Numbered from the stretch's first letter, positions 16,687 to 25,236 are shown. The stretch: 64,000 nucleotides of DNA from Leucobacter edaphi (GCF_016522535.1 NZ_JAEHOI010000011.1:62001-126000); one strand, 5' to 3'. Program-made: numbers and translations. The notes: generated by a model from the letters alone, not told the origin.

Positions 16687-18472
16687 TCGCCGGATCAGGG
16701 CGTTCCTGCCCGTCGTCGTCGCGATCGTGGGCGTCGTCGCGGTCTATTTGCTCAGCACGGGACTCTCCGGCTACTTCGTGTTCCTCGGCATCAGCGCCAT
16801 CACCGCGATCATCGCCGTGATGGGGCTCGGCGTCGTCACCGGCTCCGCCGGCATCATCGCGCTCTCCCAGCTCACCTTCGCCGCGATCGGCGCGTGGGTG
16901 GTCGCGTGGATGAGCCTCAACCACGTGCCTGGCGGGTTTATCGTCTGGCTCCTCGCGGGCGGTCTCGCCGGCGGAATCGCTGGCATCCTGATCGGCCTCC
17001 CCGCGCTCCGGCTTCGGGGCGTCAACCTCGCGGTCGTGACGCTCGGCTTCGCCGCGGCGTTCGACGTGATGCTCGTGCAGATCCAGTTCCCCGGTGCCGT
17101 CGACGGAATCCCCGTCGACCGGCCGCAGGCGTTCTCGAGCGACCGGGACTACTTCTTCTTCGCCGGGATCGTGCTCGTGATCTGCGCGCTGATCGTCTCG
17201 TGGCTGCAGCGGAGCCGGATCGGCAGCAGTTGGAAGGCCGTCGCCTTCTCGGAGCGCGGCACCGCCGCGGTTGGCCAGAGCGTTTCGGCGGCGAAGCTGT
17301 CGGCGTTCGCGGTGAGCGCGGCGCTCGGGGGCATCTCGGGCGGCCTGCTGGCCGGCCAGGTGCAGCTCCCGTTCGCCTCCAGCTTCACGCCGCTGCAGTC
17401 GCTCGCGCTCTACATTCTGGCCGTGATGAGCGGCACCTATCTGATCGACATGGCGATCTTCGGCGGCCTGCTGTGGGTGATCGTGCCTGAGCTGCTGAAG
17501 CGCTGGGGCGTCCCCCAGGACTGGGGCTTCGTGGTCTTCGGTCTGCTCGGCATCCAGGCGATCACGAGCGGATCGAACCTCGGCGAGGGCATCCGCGGCC
17601 TGCTGCGGCGGCGCAGGAAGGCAGCCGCCGAGGGCCCCGTGACGGGCAAGCTCGTCGAGGACCCCGCGGCCGACGGCGGATCCGACCAGCCGATCCCCGG
17701 CACCTCCGTGCTCGATGTGTTCGCCGTGGCGGAGGCGGCCGAGCCGATTCCCGCGGGCGCTCCCCCGGTGCTCGAGGTGCGAGGACTCGGCGTCCAGTTC
17801 GGCCAGCTGAAAGCGCTCGACGACGTCTCGCTCACCGTGCCCCAGCGCTCGATCATGGGCCTGATCGGCCCGAACGGCGCCGGCAAGTCGACCTTCGTCG
17901 ACGCGGTGAGCGGATTCCTGCCGCAGCACACGGGCAGCGTCGTGCTCGACGGCGCCGACATCAGCCGCACCTCGCCCGTGAAGCGGGCGAGACTCGGCCT
18001 GCGCCGCACCTTCCAGCAGGATCGCGTGCCGCCGCAGCTCACGGTCGAGGCATACGTCCGCTTCGTCGCGCGCAAGCGCCTCGACCACGACGAGCTCGCC
18101 GACGCGCTCGCGTTCCTCGGCTGCCCGCCGCCCGAGGAACTCCTCTCCACGGTCGACGTCGGTACGCGCCGCCTCATCGAGGTCGCGGCCGCGGTGCTCG
18201 CGGGGCCGCGCGTGCTGATCCTCGACGAGCCGGCCGCCGGCCTGTCGCACGAGGAGCACCTCGCCTTCGGGCACCGTCTCACCCGCATCCCGTCGCGCTT
18301 CGATACGGCGATCATCCTGATCGAGCACGATCTCGACCTCGTGCGGTCCGTCTGCACCGAGCTCACCGTGCTCGACTTCGGAAAGGTGCTCGCGCAGGGA
18401 TCCAGCGCAGAGGTCCTCGAGAATCCGGCCGTGATCAAGGCCTACATGGGAGATGCGGAGATCAGCTCATGA
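16673..18472 (+). CDS. fused LivM permease and LivG ATP-binding protein
   Basis: The 599-residue protein joins two ABC subunits. Residues 1-310 form a LivM-type permease with about nine membrane segments. A 50-residue Pro/Ala/Gly linker follows. Residues 365-599 are a LivG-type ATPase with Walker A GPNGAGKST at 399-407, a Q-loop region, the Walker B VLILDEPAAGLS and the switch His in LIEHDLDLV. The usual LSGGQ signature is degenerate (STVDVGTRRLIEVA). Fusion fixes one ATPase to one permease; the separate LivF and LivH supply the other halves. The gene overlaps livH by 14 bases and livF by 4, so the four cistrons form one translationally coupled unit. Confidence 0.9.
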   Translation: MPLANRRIRAFLPVVVAIVGVVAVYLLSTGLSGYFVFLGISAITAIIAVMGLGVVTGSAGIIALSQLTFAAIGAWVVAWMSLNHVPGGFIVWLLAGGLAGGIAGILIGLPALRLRGVNLAVVTLGFAAAFDVMLVQIQFPGAVDGIPVDRPQAFSSDRDYFFFAGIVLVICALIVSWLQRSRIGSSWKAVAFSERGTAAVGQSVSAAKLSAFAVSAALGGISGGLLAGQVQLPFASSFTPLQSLALYILAVMSGTYLIDMAIFGGLLWVIVPELLKRWGVPQDWGFVVFGLLGIQAITSGSNLGEGIRGLLRRRRKAAAEGPVTGKLVEDPAADGGSDQPIPGTSVLDVFAVAEAAEPIPAGAPPVLEVRGLGVQFGQLKALDDVSLTVPQRSIMGLIGPNGAGKSTFVDAVSGFLPQHTGSVVLDGADISRTSPVKRARLGLRRTFQQDRVPPQLTVEAYVRFVARKRLDHDELADALAFLGCPPPEELLSTVDVGTRRLIEVAAAVLAGPRVLILDEPAAGLSHEEHLAFGHRLTRIPSRFDTAIILIEHDLDLVRSVCTELTVLDFGKVLAQGSSAEVLENPAVIKAYMGDAEISS

Positions 18473-19164
18473 GTGAATTGCAGTTGAGCGGCCTCACGGT
18501 GAGCCGCGGGGCCGGGCCCGTGATCTCGGACGTCGACCTCACGGTTCGGGGCGGCGAGATCCTCGCGCTCGTCGGCCCGAACGGCGCGGGCAAGACGAGC
18601 CTGCTCGAGTCGGTGTCGGGGGTGATCCCGCACTCCGGCGGCGACATCCTCGTCGACGGTGCGTCGATCGCGAAGCGCAGCCGCGTGCAGCGGGCGCGCT
18701 CCGGGATCGCCCACATCGAACAGGGGCGTGCCATCTTCCCGTCGCTCACCGTGCGAGAGAACCTCCTGCTCACGGCAAAGACCGAGGCTGCGCTGACGGA
18801 GATCCTCGGGGCCTTCCCCGAACTCGAGAAGCGGATCGACTCGCAGGCGGTGCTGCTCTCGGGCGGTGAGCAGCAGATGGTCGTGCTCGCGCGAGCCTTC
18901 GCCTCGCAGCCGCGCTTCCTGCTCATCGACGAGATGTCGCTCGGGCTCGCGCCCGTCGTGTTCATGCGGCTGCTGCCGCTGATCCAGCAGATCGCCGCCT
19001 CTGGCGTCGGCGTGCTCCTCGTTGAGCAGTTCACGCACCTCGCGCTCGGCGTCGCCGACGAGGCGATGGTCGTCGCGAGCGGGCACGTGAGCCACGCGCA
19101 GGGGCCTGCCGCGGCGCTCGCCGAGGATCCGGAGCTGCTTCGGCGGGCGTATCTCGGGGGCTGA
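18469..19164 (+). CDS. ABC transporter ATP-binding protein, LivF type
   Basis: The 231-residue ATPase has Walker A GPNGAGKT (about residues 38-45), the signature LLSGGEQQMVVLARA and Walker B FLLIDEMSLGLAP. The EMS in place of EP(T/A) after Walker B is a LivF feature. It energises the Liv-type importer together with the LivG half of the fused protein. Its ATG overlaps the upstream TGA (ATGA). It is the last gene of the operon and is followed by a strong hairpin. Confidence 0.9.
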   Translation: MSELQLSGLTVSRGAGPVISDVDLTVRGGEILALVGPNGAGKTSLLESVSGVIPHSGGDILVDGASIAKRSRVQRARSGIAHIEQGRAIFPSLTVRENLLLTAKTEAALTEILGAFPELEKRIDSQAVLLSGGEQQMVVLARAFASQPRFLLIDEMSLGLAPVVFMRLLPLIQQIAASGVGVLLVEQFTHLALGVADEAMVVASGHVSHAQGPAAALAEDPELLRRAYLGG

Positions 19165-19196
19165 TCGGGGTTTCTCGCGGGTTTCTCGCGAACGAG

Positions 19197-19226
19197 GCGG
19201 GGGTGAGGCGATTGCCTCACCCCCGC
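19197..19226. terminator. bidirectional terminator between the ABC operon and the SDR gene
   Basis: A perfect 13-bp stem (19197-19209 with 19214-19226) and GATT loop lies between two convergent genes, 33 bp from one stop and 45 bp from the other. Confidence 0.8.
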
Positions 19227-19270
19227 GTCTTCGCGTTCGCCCGGCATTCCCTCGCGCACGAAGCCGAGCC

Positions 19271-20110
19271 TCACATCCCCGCGTGCTCGAACGCGAGCGT
19301 CGGCAGGTCGACGATGTGCGCGCCGCCGTCCGCCATGAGCACTGCGCCCGTGAGATACGAGGCCTCACCCGAGCCGAGGAAGCGCACGACCGAGGCGATC
19401 TCCTCGGATTCCGCCGCGCGGCCGAGCGGAACGTCGCGCGTCACCCGCCCGTACGCCTCATCGCGGTTCTCGAGCTCGGGCGCGTGCGCCATGAACTCGT
19501 CCATCTCCGCGTCGGCCATCGGCGTCCGCGTCCAGCCGGGGCACACCGCGTTCACGCGCACGCCGCGCTTCCCGTAGTCGCGCGCGAGCGAGCGTGTGAG
19601 GCCGATCAGGGCGTGCTTCGTCGTCGTGTACCCCGCGACCTTCGGCCCCGCGAACACGCCGGCGAGCGACGACACGATCACGATCGCCCCGCGGCTCTCG
19701 AGCAGCGCGGGCAGCGCCTCGCGCGCCATCACGAACGCCGTCGTGAGGTTCACGCGGATCGACGACTCCCACGACTCGTCGCTCGTCTCGCCCACGGGGT
19801 CGAAGCCGTGCCCGCCAGCGTTCGCGACGAGCACGTCGAGCCGACCGTACAGCGCGAGCGTCTCCGCGACGGCCGCGCGCGCCGACTCGCCATCCGCGGC
19901 ATCCGCGACGATCGCGTGCCCGCCGACGTGCGAGGCGACCTCCTGGATCGGCCCGGGTCGCCGGCCAACGAGCACCACGCGGGCGCCCTCCTCGGCGAAG
20001 CGCGCCGCAACCGCGGCGCCGATCCCCGTCCCGCCGCCCGTGATGAGCACGACCTTGTCGCGCACGCTCCGATCCGGAAGCCCACGCGGGCCCGATCCCA
20101 ACGACACCAT
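19271..20110 (-). CDS. short-chain dehydrogenase/reductase (SDR)
   Basis: A classical SDR of 279 residues. The cofactor motif TGGGTGIG is at 24-31, NAG at 97-99, active-site Asn121, a catalytic Ser at 147-148, and Y161-x-x-x-K165 (YTTTK). It oxidises or reduces an alcohol or carbonyl with NAD(P). The arginine pair after the second strand (VGRRPG) suggests NADP preference. The ATG at 20110 follows GGAGGAGGAA, so a 75-codon upstream extension is rejected. It is divergent from tynA, which points to an alcohol or aldehyde made in amine catabolism, for instance reduction of an arylacetaldehyde or oxidation of a side-chain hydroxyl. Substrate unknown. Confidence 0.85.
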   Translation of the reverse strand: MVSLGSGPRGLPDRSVRDKVVLITGGGTGIGAAVAARFAEEGARVVLVGRRPGPIQEVASHVGGHAIVADAADGESARAAVAETLALYGRLDVLVANAGGHGFDPVGETSDESWESSIRVNLTTAFVMAREALPALLESRGAIVIVSSLAGVFAGPKVAGYTTTKHALIGLTRSLARDYGKRGVRVNAVCPGWTRTPMADAEMDEFMAHAPELENRDEAYGRVTRDVPLGRAAESEEIASVVRFLGSGEASYLTGAVLMADGGAHIVDLPTLAFEHAGM

Positions 20111-20334
20111 GATTCCTCCTCCTGCCGGGCCCCTTCGCCCGTGCGCCGAACGCCTCGCCGCGCGCACGCGGCACACGCCCATCGTCGCCCGTCCCCGGCC
20201 TGATCGGCACATTCGATCCCGATCCGACAATGCGAGAGCGCGGACCGTCAACCCCTTCCCCCGGATCCGCTGCGATACTGACGATGGTGGCCCTCGCCCC
20301 CGGCGGGGCCGCGAACTGCTGGAGGACGGTTTCA

Positions 20335-22479
20335 ATGACGCACACCCCCGATACGACGCACACGCACGGGAAGCGGGTCACGACCCCGCAGGATCCCACG
20401 CACCCCCTCGATCCGCTGACCGGCGAGGAGATCGCCGCGGCCCGCGCGATCCTCGCCGACGCGGGGCACTTCGCCGACGACACCCGGGTGCCGCGCATGC
20501 TCCCCGTCGACCCCGACAAGGCCGTGCTCGCGGCCTGGCAGCCGGGCGATGCGCTCGACCGCCGGATCCGCGTCACCCTCCTCGACCGCGACAGCGGCCG
20601 CACCTCCGAGGCGATCGTCTCGGTCACGCGCGGGGAAATCGACTCGTTCCGGGTGATCGCCACGACCGAGCCGCCCTACGGGCAGCCCCAGTACCTCTTC
20701 GAGGAGTACGCCGACGCCGCGGACATCGTCAAGGCCTCCGAGGAGTGGCAGGCCGCCATGACCCGCCGCGGCCTCGCCGAGCACATGGAGCTCGCCTTCT
20801 GCTCCCCGCTCGCCCCCGGCTTCTTCGGCCGCGAGGACGAGATCGGGCGCCGCATCATCCGCTCCCATACCTACCTGCGCTTCTCGGAGCAGGACAGCCC
20901 GTGGGCGCACCCGATCGAGGGCCTCGTCGTGCACGTCGATCTCACCGAGCGCCGCGTGATCCGGATCGACGACGAGGGCGACGTGCCCGTGCCCGAGCAG
21001 CACGGCAACTACGGCCTCGACGTGCAGGGCCCCGTCCGCACGACGCTCAAGCCCATCGAGATCACCCAGCCCGAAGGCCCCAGCTTCTCGGTCGACGGCA
21101 GCCTCGTGCAGTGGGAGAACTGGAAGTTCCGCGTCGGATTCACCCAGCAGGAAGGCCTGGTCATCAACCAGATCACCTTCCGCGACGGCGACGAAGACCG
21201 CAGCGTCGCGCACCGCGCGAGCGTGCCGGAGATGGTCGTCCCGTACGGCGACACCTCCATCAGCCGCTACTGGATCAGCTACTTCGACGCCGGCGAATAC
21301 CTGCTCGGCAAGAACGCGAACTCGCTCGCCCTCGGCTGCGACTGCCTCGGCGTGATCCACTACTTCGACGCTTTCGTCCCCGACGACGAGGGCAACCCCG
21401 TCATGATCCCTCAGGCGATCTGCATGCACGAGGAGGACTACGGGATCCTCTGGAAGCACACCGACCTCGACGGCCACGCCGAGACGCGGCGCAGCCGCCG
21501 CCTCGTCGTCAGCTACTTCGCCACGATCGGCAACTACGATTACGGCTTCTTCTGGTACTTCTACCTCGACGGCTCGATCCAGGTCGAGGCAAAAGCCACG
21601 GGCATCGTGTTCGCGGGCGCGGGGATCCCGGGCAGCGACAACCCGCACGCCCCCGAGATCGCGCCCGGCATCTTCACGCCCGTGCACCAGCACCTGTTCT
21701 GCGCGCGGATCGACGCCGCAATCGACGGCGAAGACAACACGCTGCACGAGATCGACGCGGTCGGGATCCCGATCGGCCCCGACAACCCGTACGGCAATGC
21801 GTTCACCTGGTCCGACACGCAGCTCAAGAGCGAGCAGGAGGCGCAGCGGATCGCGAACGGCCTCGTCGGCCGCGTCTGGGAGGTGCGCTCGGCTCACCGC
21901 ACAAACTACGTCGGCAAGCCGACCTCGTACTGGCTGATCCCCGAGGGGAAAGCGCTGCTCGCGGCGCAGCCGGAATCGACCGTGTACGGGCGCGCCAACT
22001 TCGCCACGAAGCACCTCTGGGGCACCCGGTACGACGCCGAGGAAATGTACCCGGCAGGCTTTTACCCCAACGCCCACGCGCCCGGCGCCGGACTCCCCGA
22101 GTGGACCGCCCAGGACCGCAGCCTCGACGGCGAAGACATCGTGCTGTGGCACGTGTTCGGGCCGACGCACATCCCCCGCACCGAGGACTGGCCGATCATG
22201 CCCGTCGACTACTCCGGCTTCTGGTTCAAGCCCCACGGCTTCCTCGACGAGAACCCCGCCATGAACCTCCCCGAGGACGCGCGCGCCGGCGGCGGCGCCT
22301 GCGGGATGGGCGACGGCGATGCGGGCGGCGTCGGTGGCGGCGTCGCCGGTACGGGCGCGGGCGGGGTCGCGGGTGCGGCGGCGGCCGGGTCCGCGGGATG
22401 CTGCGCCTCCGGGAACTGCGGGTGCTGCGCGGGCGACACCTGCCGCTGCAGCGGCGCCAACTGCGCCTGCGGGAAGTAG
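20335..22479 (+). CDS. tynA: copper-containing primary-amine oxidase (tyramine/phenethylamine oxidase) with cysteine-rich C-terminal tail
   Basis: This 714-residue enzyme oxidises primary amines such as tyramine or phenylethylamine to aldehydes, ammonia and H2O2. Tyr401 in TIGNYDY is the topaquinone precursor, Asp318 in YFDAGEYL the catalytic base, and His451, His453 (HQH) and His612 (THIPRTEDWP) the copper ligands, all as in Arthrobacter phenylethylamine oxidase. No signal peptide is seen, so it should be cytoplasmic. After the normal end near residue 645 comes a Gly/Ala linker and then a tail with cysteines at 656, 689, 690, 695, 697, 698, 703, 705, 710 and 712, resembling a small metallothionein. 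The start at 20335 follows GGAGG. It diverges from an SDR and belongs with the FeaR-like regulator and moaF. Confidence 0.93.
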   Translation: MTHTPDTTHTHGKRVTTPQDPTHPLDPLTGEEIAAARAILADAGHFADDTRVPRMLPVDPDKAVLAAWQPGDALDRRIRVTLLDRDSGRTSEAIVSVTRGEIDSFRVIATTEPPYGQPQYLFEEYADAADIVKASEEWQAAMTRRGLAEHMELAFCSPLAPGFFGREDEIGRRIIRSHTYLRFSEQDSPWAHPIEGLVVHVDLTERRVIRIDDEGDVPVPEQHGNYGLDVQGPVRTTLKPIEITQPEGPSFSVDGSLVQWENWKFRVGFTQQEGLVINQITFRDGDEDRSVAHRASVPEMVVPYGDTSISRYWISYFDAGEYLLGKNANSLALGCDCLGVIHYFDAFVPDDEGNPVMIPQAICMHEEDYGILWKHTDLDGHAETRRSRRLVVSYFATIGNYDYGFFWYFYLDGSIQVEAKATGIVFAGAGIPGSDNPHAPEIAPGIFTPVHQHLFCARIDAAIDGEDNTLHEIDAVGIPIGPDNPYGNAFTWSDTQLKSEQEAQRIANGLVGRVWEVRSAHRTNYVGKPTSYWLIPEGKALLAAQPESTVYGRANFATKHLWGTRYDAEEMYPAGFYPNAHAPGAGLPEWTAQDRSLDGEDIVLWHVFGPTHIPRTEDWPIMPVDYSGFWFKPHGFLDENPAMNLPEDARAGGGACGMGDGDAGGVGGGVAGTGAGGVAGAAAAGSAGCCASGNCGCCAGDTCRCSGANCACGK

Positions 22480-22571
22480 CGCCCACCGTGCGCGCCGGAC
22501 GGGCCGCTGCCGCTCGGAGTGTGCCGCCGCTGCGGTTCCTGGCCGCGACCGGATTCCCAACGCGACGGATC

Positions 22572-22890
22572 GATCCGGGGTTCGCGATCCTGGGTTCGCG
22601 ATCCGGGTCTCCGGTCCGGGGTCCCCGATCCTGCGTTCGCGATCCTGGTTCCCGATCCGGGGTCTCCGATCAGGACTGCCGATCCTGGGTTCGCGATCCT
22701 CGCTCCCGGTCCGCGGTCTCCGATCCGGGCCGCCGATCCAGCATTCGCGATCCTGGCTCCCGGTCCGGGTCTCCGATCCGGGCTGCCGATCCTGGGTCTC
22801 CGATCCGGGCTGCCGATCCTGGGTCCCCGATCCTGGTTCCCGATCTCGGCTCCCGGTCCTGGGCTCCTTGATCTGACTTGCCGATTCGAA
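22572..22890. repeat. degenerate 13-14 bp tandem repeat array downstream of tynA
   Basis: About 23 head-to-tail units of 13 or 14 bp follow the pattern GATCC(T/G)GG(G)T(T/C)(C/G)C and fill most of the 449-bp gap between tynA and the amidohydrolase. Lengths of 14 and 13 often alternate. The period is not a multiple of three over the array, so it is not a coding repeat. The first about 90 bp of the gap (22480-22571) hold nothing I recognise. Confidence 0.85.
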
Positions 22891-22928
22891 ATCCCCATCC
22901 GAAATCCCTGATCCGTTTGGAGTCAAAG

Positions 22929-24569
22929 ATGACCGAAACACCCGATCTCATCCTCACCGGCGGCCGCGTGTACACGGTCGACCCCGCGTTGCCGGAAGCC
23001 GAGGCGATCGCGATCGCCGAGGGCCGGATCGCAGCCGTCGGCTCCTCCGCGGAGATCCTCGCACTCGCGGGGCCCGACACCGAGGTGCGCGACCTCAACG
23101 GCGCCTTCGTGATGCCAGGACTCATCGACGTCCACAACCACCATCTCCTCGCCGGCAAGGAGGAACTCTTCGAACTCCGCATTCCGATCGGCGCGCACCT
23201 CGACACGATCCTCGAAGCGGTGCGGGCGCACGCCGCTGCTCTGCCCTCGGATGCTTGGGTGGTCGGCGGCCCCTGGATGAGCGACCGGCTCGGCGAAATC
23301 AACACCGTTGCGGCGCTGCAGGGTCTCGATGACGCCGCCGGCGGGCGCCCCGTGATGCTGTCAGACGACTCCCACCACAACCGCTGGGTGAACTCGCGAG
23401 CCATGGAACTCGCTGGCGTTTCCGCCGGTCAGCACGGTGTCGTGCTCGACTCGGAGGGGCGGGCAACGGGCGTTCTCCTCGAGGCAGCAGGCCTCCCCGT
23501 CGCCCGCGCGCAGGAGGCTGCGGGCGGGCTCACCCCCGAGCAGACCCGCGCCGCCTCCCAACGCGGCGTCGAGATCCTGAACTCGTTCGGCGTCACAGCG
23601 TTCCAGGACGCCGGCGTCTCCACCCACATTCTCGAGGCCCTGCAGTCACTCGACGAGGCCGGCGAACTCAACGCCTGGGTCGTGAGCTCCCTCCTGATCA
23701 ACGATGAAATCTTCGGCTACCCGGCGATCGGCAACGACCTCGTCTTCGACGGCGAGCGCTTCCGCACCGAACACCACCGGCCCGACTTCGTGAAGATCTT
23801 CCTCGACGGCGTCCCGCCCACTCGCACCGGCGCGTTCCTCGAGCCGTACCTTCCCGACGACACGCACGGCGCCCACCACCACGGAAATACCCTGCTCAAA
23901 CCGGAGGAGCTCACCGACTGGCTGCGCAGGGTCGCCGCGGTCGGCCTGTCCGCGAAGGTGCACTGCACCGGCGACGCCTCCGTGCACGAGGTACTCAACG
24001 CGGTCGAAACGCTGCGCGACGAGGGGATCACCTCGACGCGCTACCAGGTGGCGCACGGCCAGTTCGTGCACCCCGACGACATCGAGCGCTTCGGCCCGCT
24101 CGGCGTCTCAGCCGACATCTCCCCGTTCATCTGGGTCCCCGGCCCGATCGTGGAGGCGATCCGGCAGGTGCTCCCGCGCGAGCGCGCCGATCGCATGCAG
24201 CCGAACCGCTCCCTCATCGACGCCGGAGCGAACGTCGCGGGCGGATCCGACTGGCCCGTCTCCCCCTCACCGAACGCGTGGGAGGGCATCCACGGCCTCG
24301 TCACCCGGCAGGACCCGAGCGGACAGTACCCCGGCGAACTGTGGCCCGAGGAGGCGATCACCCTCGACGAGGCCATCGCCGCATTCACGATCTGCGCGGC
24401 CGAGGCGATGGGACTCGCCGACGAGGTCGGATCGCTCTCGGCCGGCAAGTCCGCCGACTTCGTGATCCTGGACCGCGATCCCTTCGCGCACCCCGCGACG
24501 GAACTCGTGCACACCACGGTCGACGAGACCTGGTTCGCGGGACGACGCGTGTACGCGCGGGGCAGGTAG
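22929..24569 (+). CDS. amidohydrolase family protein (YtcJ/Amidohydro_3 type)
   Basis: The 546-residue metal-dependent hydrolase has the urease-like TIM barrel. The first metal motif is DVHNHH near residue 65, further histidines occur in VHCTGDASVHE and YQVAHGQFVHP, and the late aspartate is in GGSDWPVSP. The N-terminal beta-sandwich begins LILTGGRVYTVDP. YtcJ-like enzymes cleave N-acyl or related amide bonds, with few known substrates. In an amine region it might release amines from N-acyl derivatives such as N-formyl- or N-acetyltyramine (inference). The start at 22929 is chosen over an upstream in-frame ATG lying in repeat-derived sequence; GGAG lies eight bases before it. Confidence 0.82.
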   Translation: MTETPDLILTGGRVYTVDPALPEAEAIAIAEGRIAAVGSSAEILALAGPDTEVRDLNGAFVMPGLIDVHNHHLLAGKEELFELRIPIGAHLDTILEAVRAHAAALPSDAWVVGGPWMSDRLGEINTVAALQGLDDAAGGRPVMLSDDSHHNRWVNSRAMELAGVSAGQHGVVLDSEGRATGVLLEAAGLPVARAQEAAGGLTPEQTRAASQRGVEILNSFGVTAFQDAGVSTHILEALQSLDEAGELNAWVVSSLLINDEIFGYPAIGNDLVFDGERFRTEHHRPDFVKIFLDGVPPTRTGAFLEPYLPDDTHGAHHHGNTLLKPEELTDWLRRVAAVGLSAKVHCTGDASVHEVLNAVETLRDEGITSTRYQVAHGQFVHPDDIERFGPLGVSADISPFIWVPGPIVEAIRQVLPRERADRMQPNRSLIDAGANVAGGSDWPVSPSPNAWEGIHGLVTRQDPSGQYPGELWPEEAITLDEAIAAFTICAAEAMGLADEVGSLSAGKSADFVILDRDPFAHPATELVHTTVDETWFAGRRVYARGR

Positions 24570-24749
24570 GTGGCCCGGGAAGCGAAGACGGTGGCGTCGC
24601 CCAAGTTGATCGCCCCTCCCGCCGGCCTCGTCGGCCCCGCTGACTTCGCCGGCCCCGCCGACCTCGCCGGCCCGGCCGACCTCGTCCGCCCGGCCGGCCC
24701 GGCCGACCACACCAGACCCGCCGTTCCGTTCCGAAACGTTGCTCACTGA
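24570..24749 (+). CDS. possible 59-residue repeat peptide between amidohydrolase and EthD genes
   Basis: A GTG directly after the amidohydrolase stop opens a 59-codon frame ending at 24749, just before the EthD ribosome-binding site. Its middle is an 18-bp tandem repeat (about four and a half copies, 24620-24705) read as a hexapeptide repeat of PADLAG type. AGGTAGG at the stop codon could act as ribosome-binding site, giving coupled translation. No family is recognised, and low-complexity non-coding DNA would look similar, so the gene call is weak while the 18-bp repeat is clear. Confidence 0.3.
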   Translation: MAREAKTVASPKLIAPPAGLVGPADFAGPADLAGPADLVRPAGPADHTRPAVPFRNVAH

Positions 24750-24763
24750 TTCGAGGAGGAATC

Positions 24764-25072
24764 ATGCACAAACTCCTGGTCCTCTACCCGGAGCCCACCG
24801 ATCGCGCCGCCTTCGAGGAGTACTACCGCGGCACCCACCTCCCCCTGTGCCAGCAGTTGCCGGGGGTCCGATCTATCTCGATCGCACTCGGCATCTGCGA
24901 ACCCGGGGCCGGACCCTACTTCGCCATATTCGAGGCGACCTTCGACACTGAGGCGGACTGCCACGCCGCTCTGGCCTCCCCCGAGGGGCGTGCCGTCGAA
25001 GCGGACGTCCCCAACTACGCCACGGGTGGCGCAACCGTGATCGACTACACGCTCGAACCGCACGCCCTGTAG
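24764..25072 (+). CDS. EthD family protein
   Basis: The 102-residue protein fits the EthD ferredoxin-like fold (LLVLYPEPTDRAAFEEYY, then THLPLCQQLPGVRSIS, and a C-terminal YxxG(G)AT strand). EthD-type proteins accompany catabolic clusters, and some act as small lyases or decarboxylases in polyketide and ether degradation; the function here is unknown. It follows the amidohydrolase on the same strand with GAGGAGG before the ATG, and is the last gene before a convergent GMC oxidoreductase. Confidence 0.78.
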   Translation: MHKLLVLYPEPTDRAAFEEYYRGTHLPLCQQLPGVRSISIALGICEPGAGPYFAIFEATFDTEADCHAALASPEGRAVEADVPNYATGGATVIDYTLEPHAL

Positions 25073-25170
25073 TTTCGCGCGCGGGCCTGCCGGTATTGCG
25101 GTCTTGGAACCGGGCGCTGCGGCGTCGGTCGGTTCCCTGGCCCCGGATCCCGCGCGCCCCGGTTCGTAAA

Positions 25171-25236
25171 ATAAGCAATGTGCGTTAAATAAGCCGATAA
25201 TCGCGCATTCGTACTTATTTAACGCACATTGCTTAT
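25171..25236. repeat. perfect 23-bp AT-rich inverted repeat between convergent genes
   Basis: Arm 25171-25193 is the exact reverse complement of 25214-25236, separated by 20 bp. The arms begin ATAAGCAATG and are about 35 percent GC in a roughly 70 percent GC setting. The site lies between the convergent EthD and GMC genes, so it may serve as terminator; on the minus strand it is followed by TTTT. It may instead be the trace of a small mobile element. The rest of 25073-25341 holds no recognised gene. Confidence 0.9.

Noticed and set aside
19596-22871. 1091-codon open frame on the plus strand
   Set aside because: It is out of frame with tynA and very Arg/Pro-rich; the copper amine oxidase frame carries every catalytic residue.
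22572-22890. CRISPR array
   Set aside because: Units are 13-14 bp, degenerate and contiguous, with no spacers and no cas genes nearby.
20332-22941. 869-codon open frame on the minus strand
   Set aside because: Antisense to tynA and the GATCC repeat array, with no recognisable domain.
25171-25236. insertion sequence or complete transposon
   Set aside because: Only a 66-bp inverted repeat is present; there is no transposase frame between or beside the arms.
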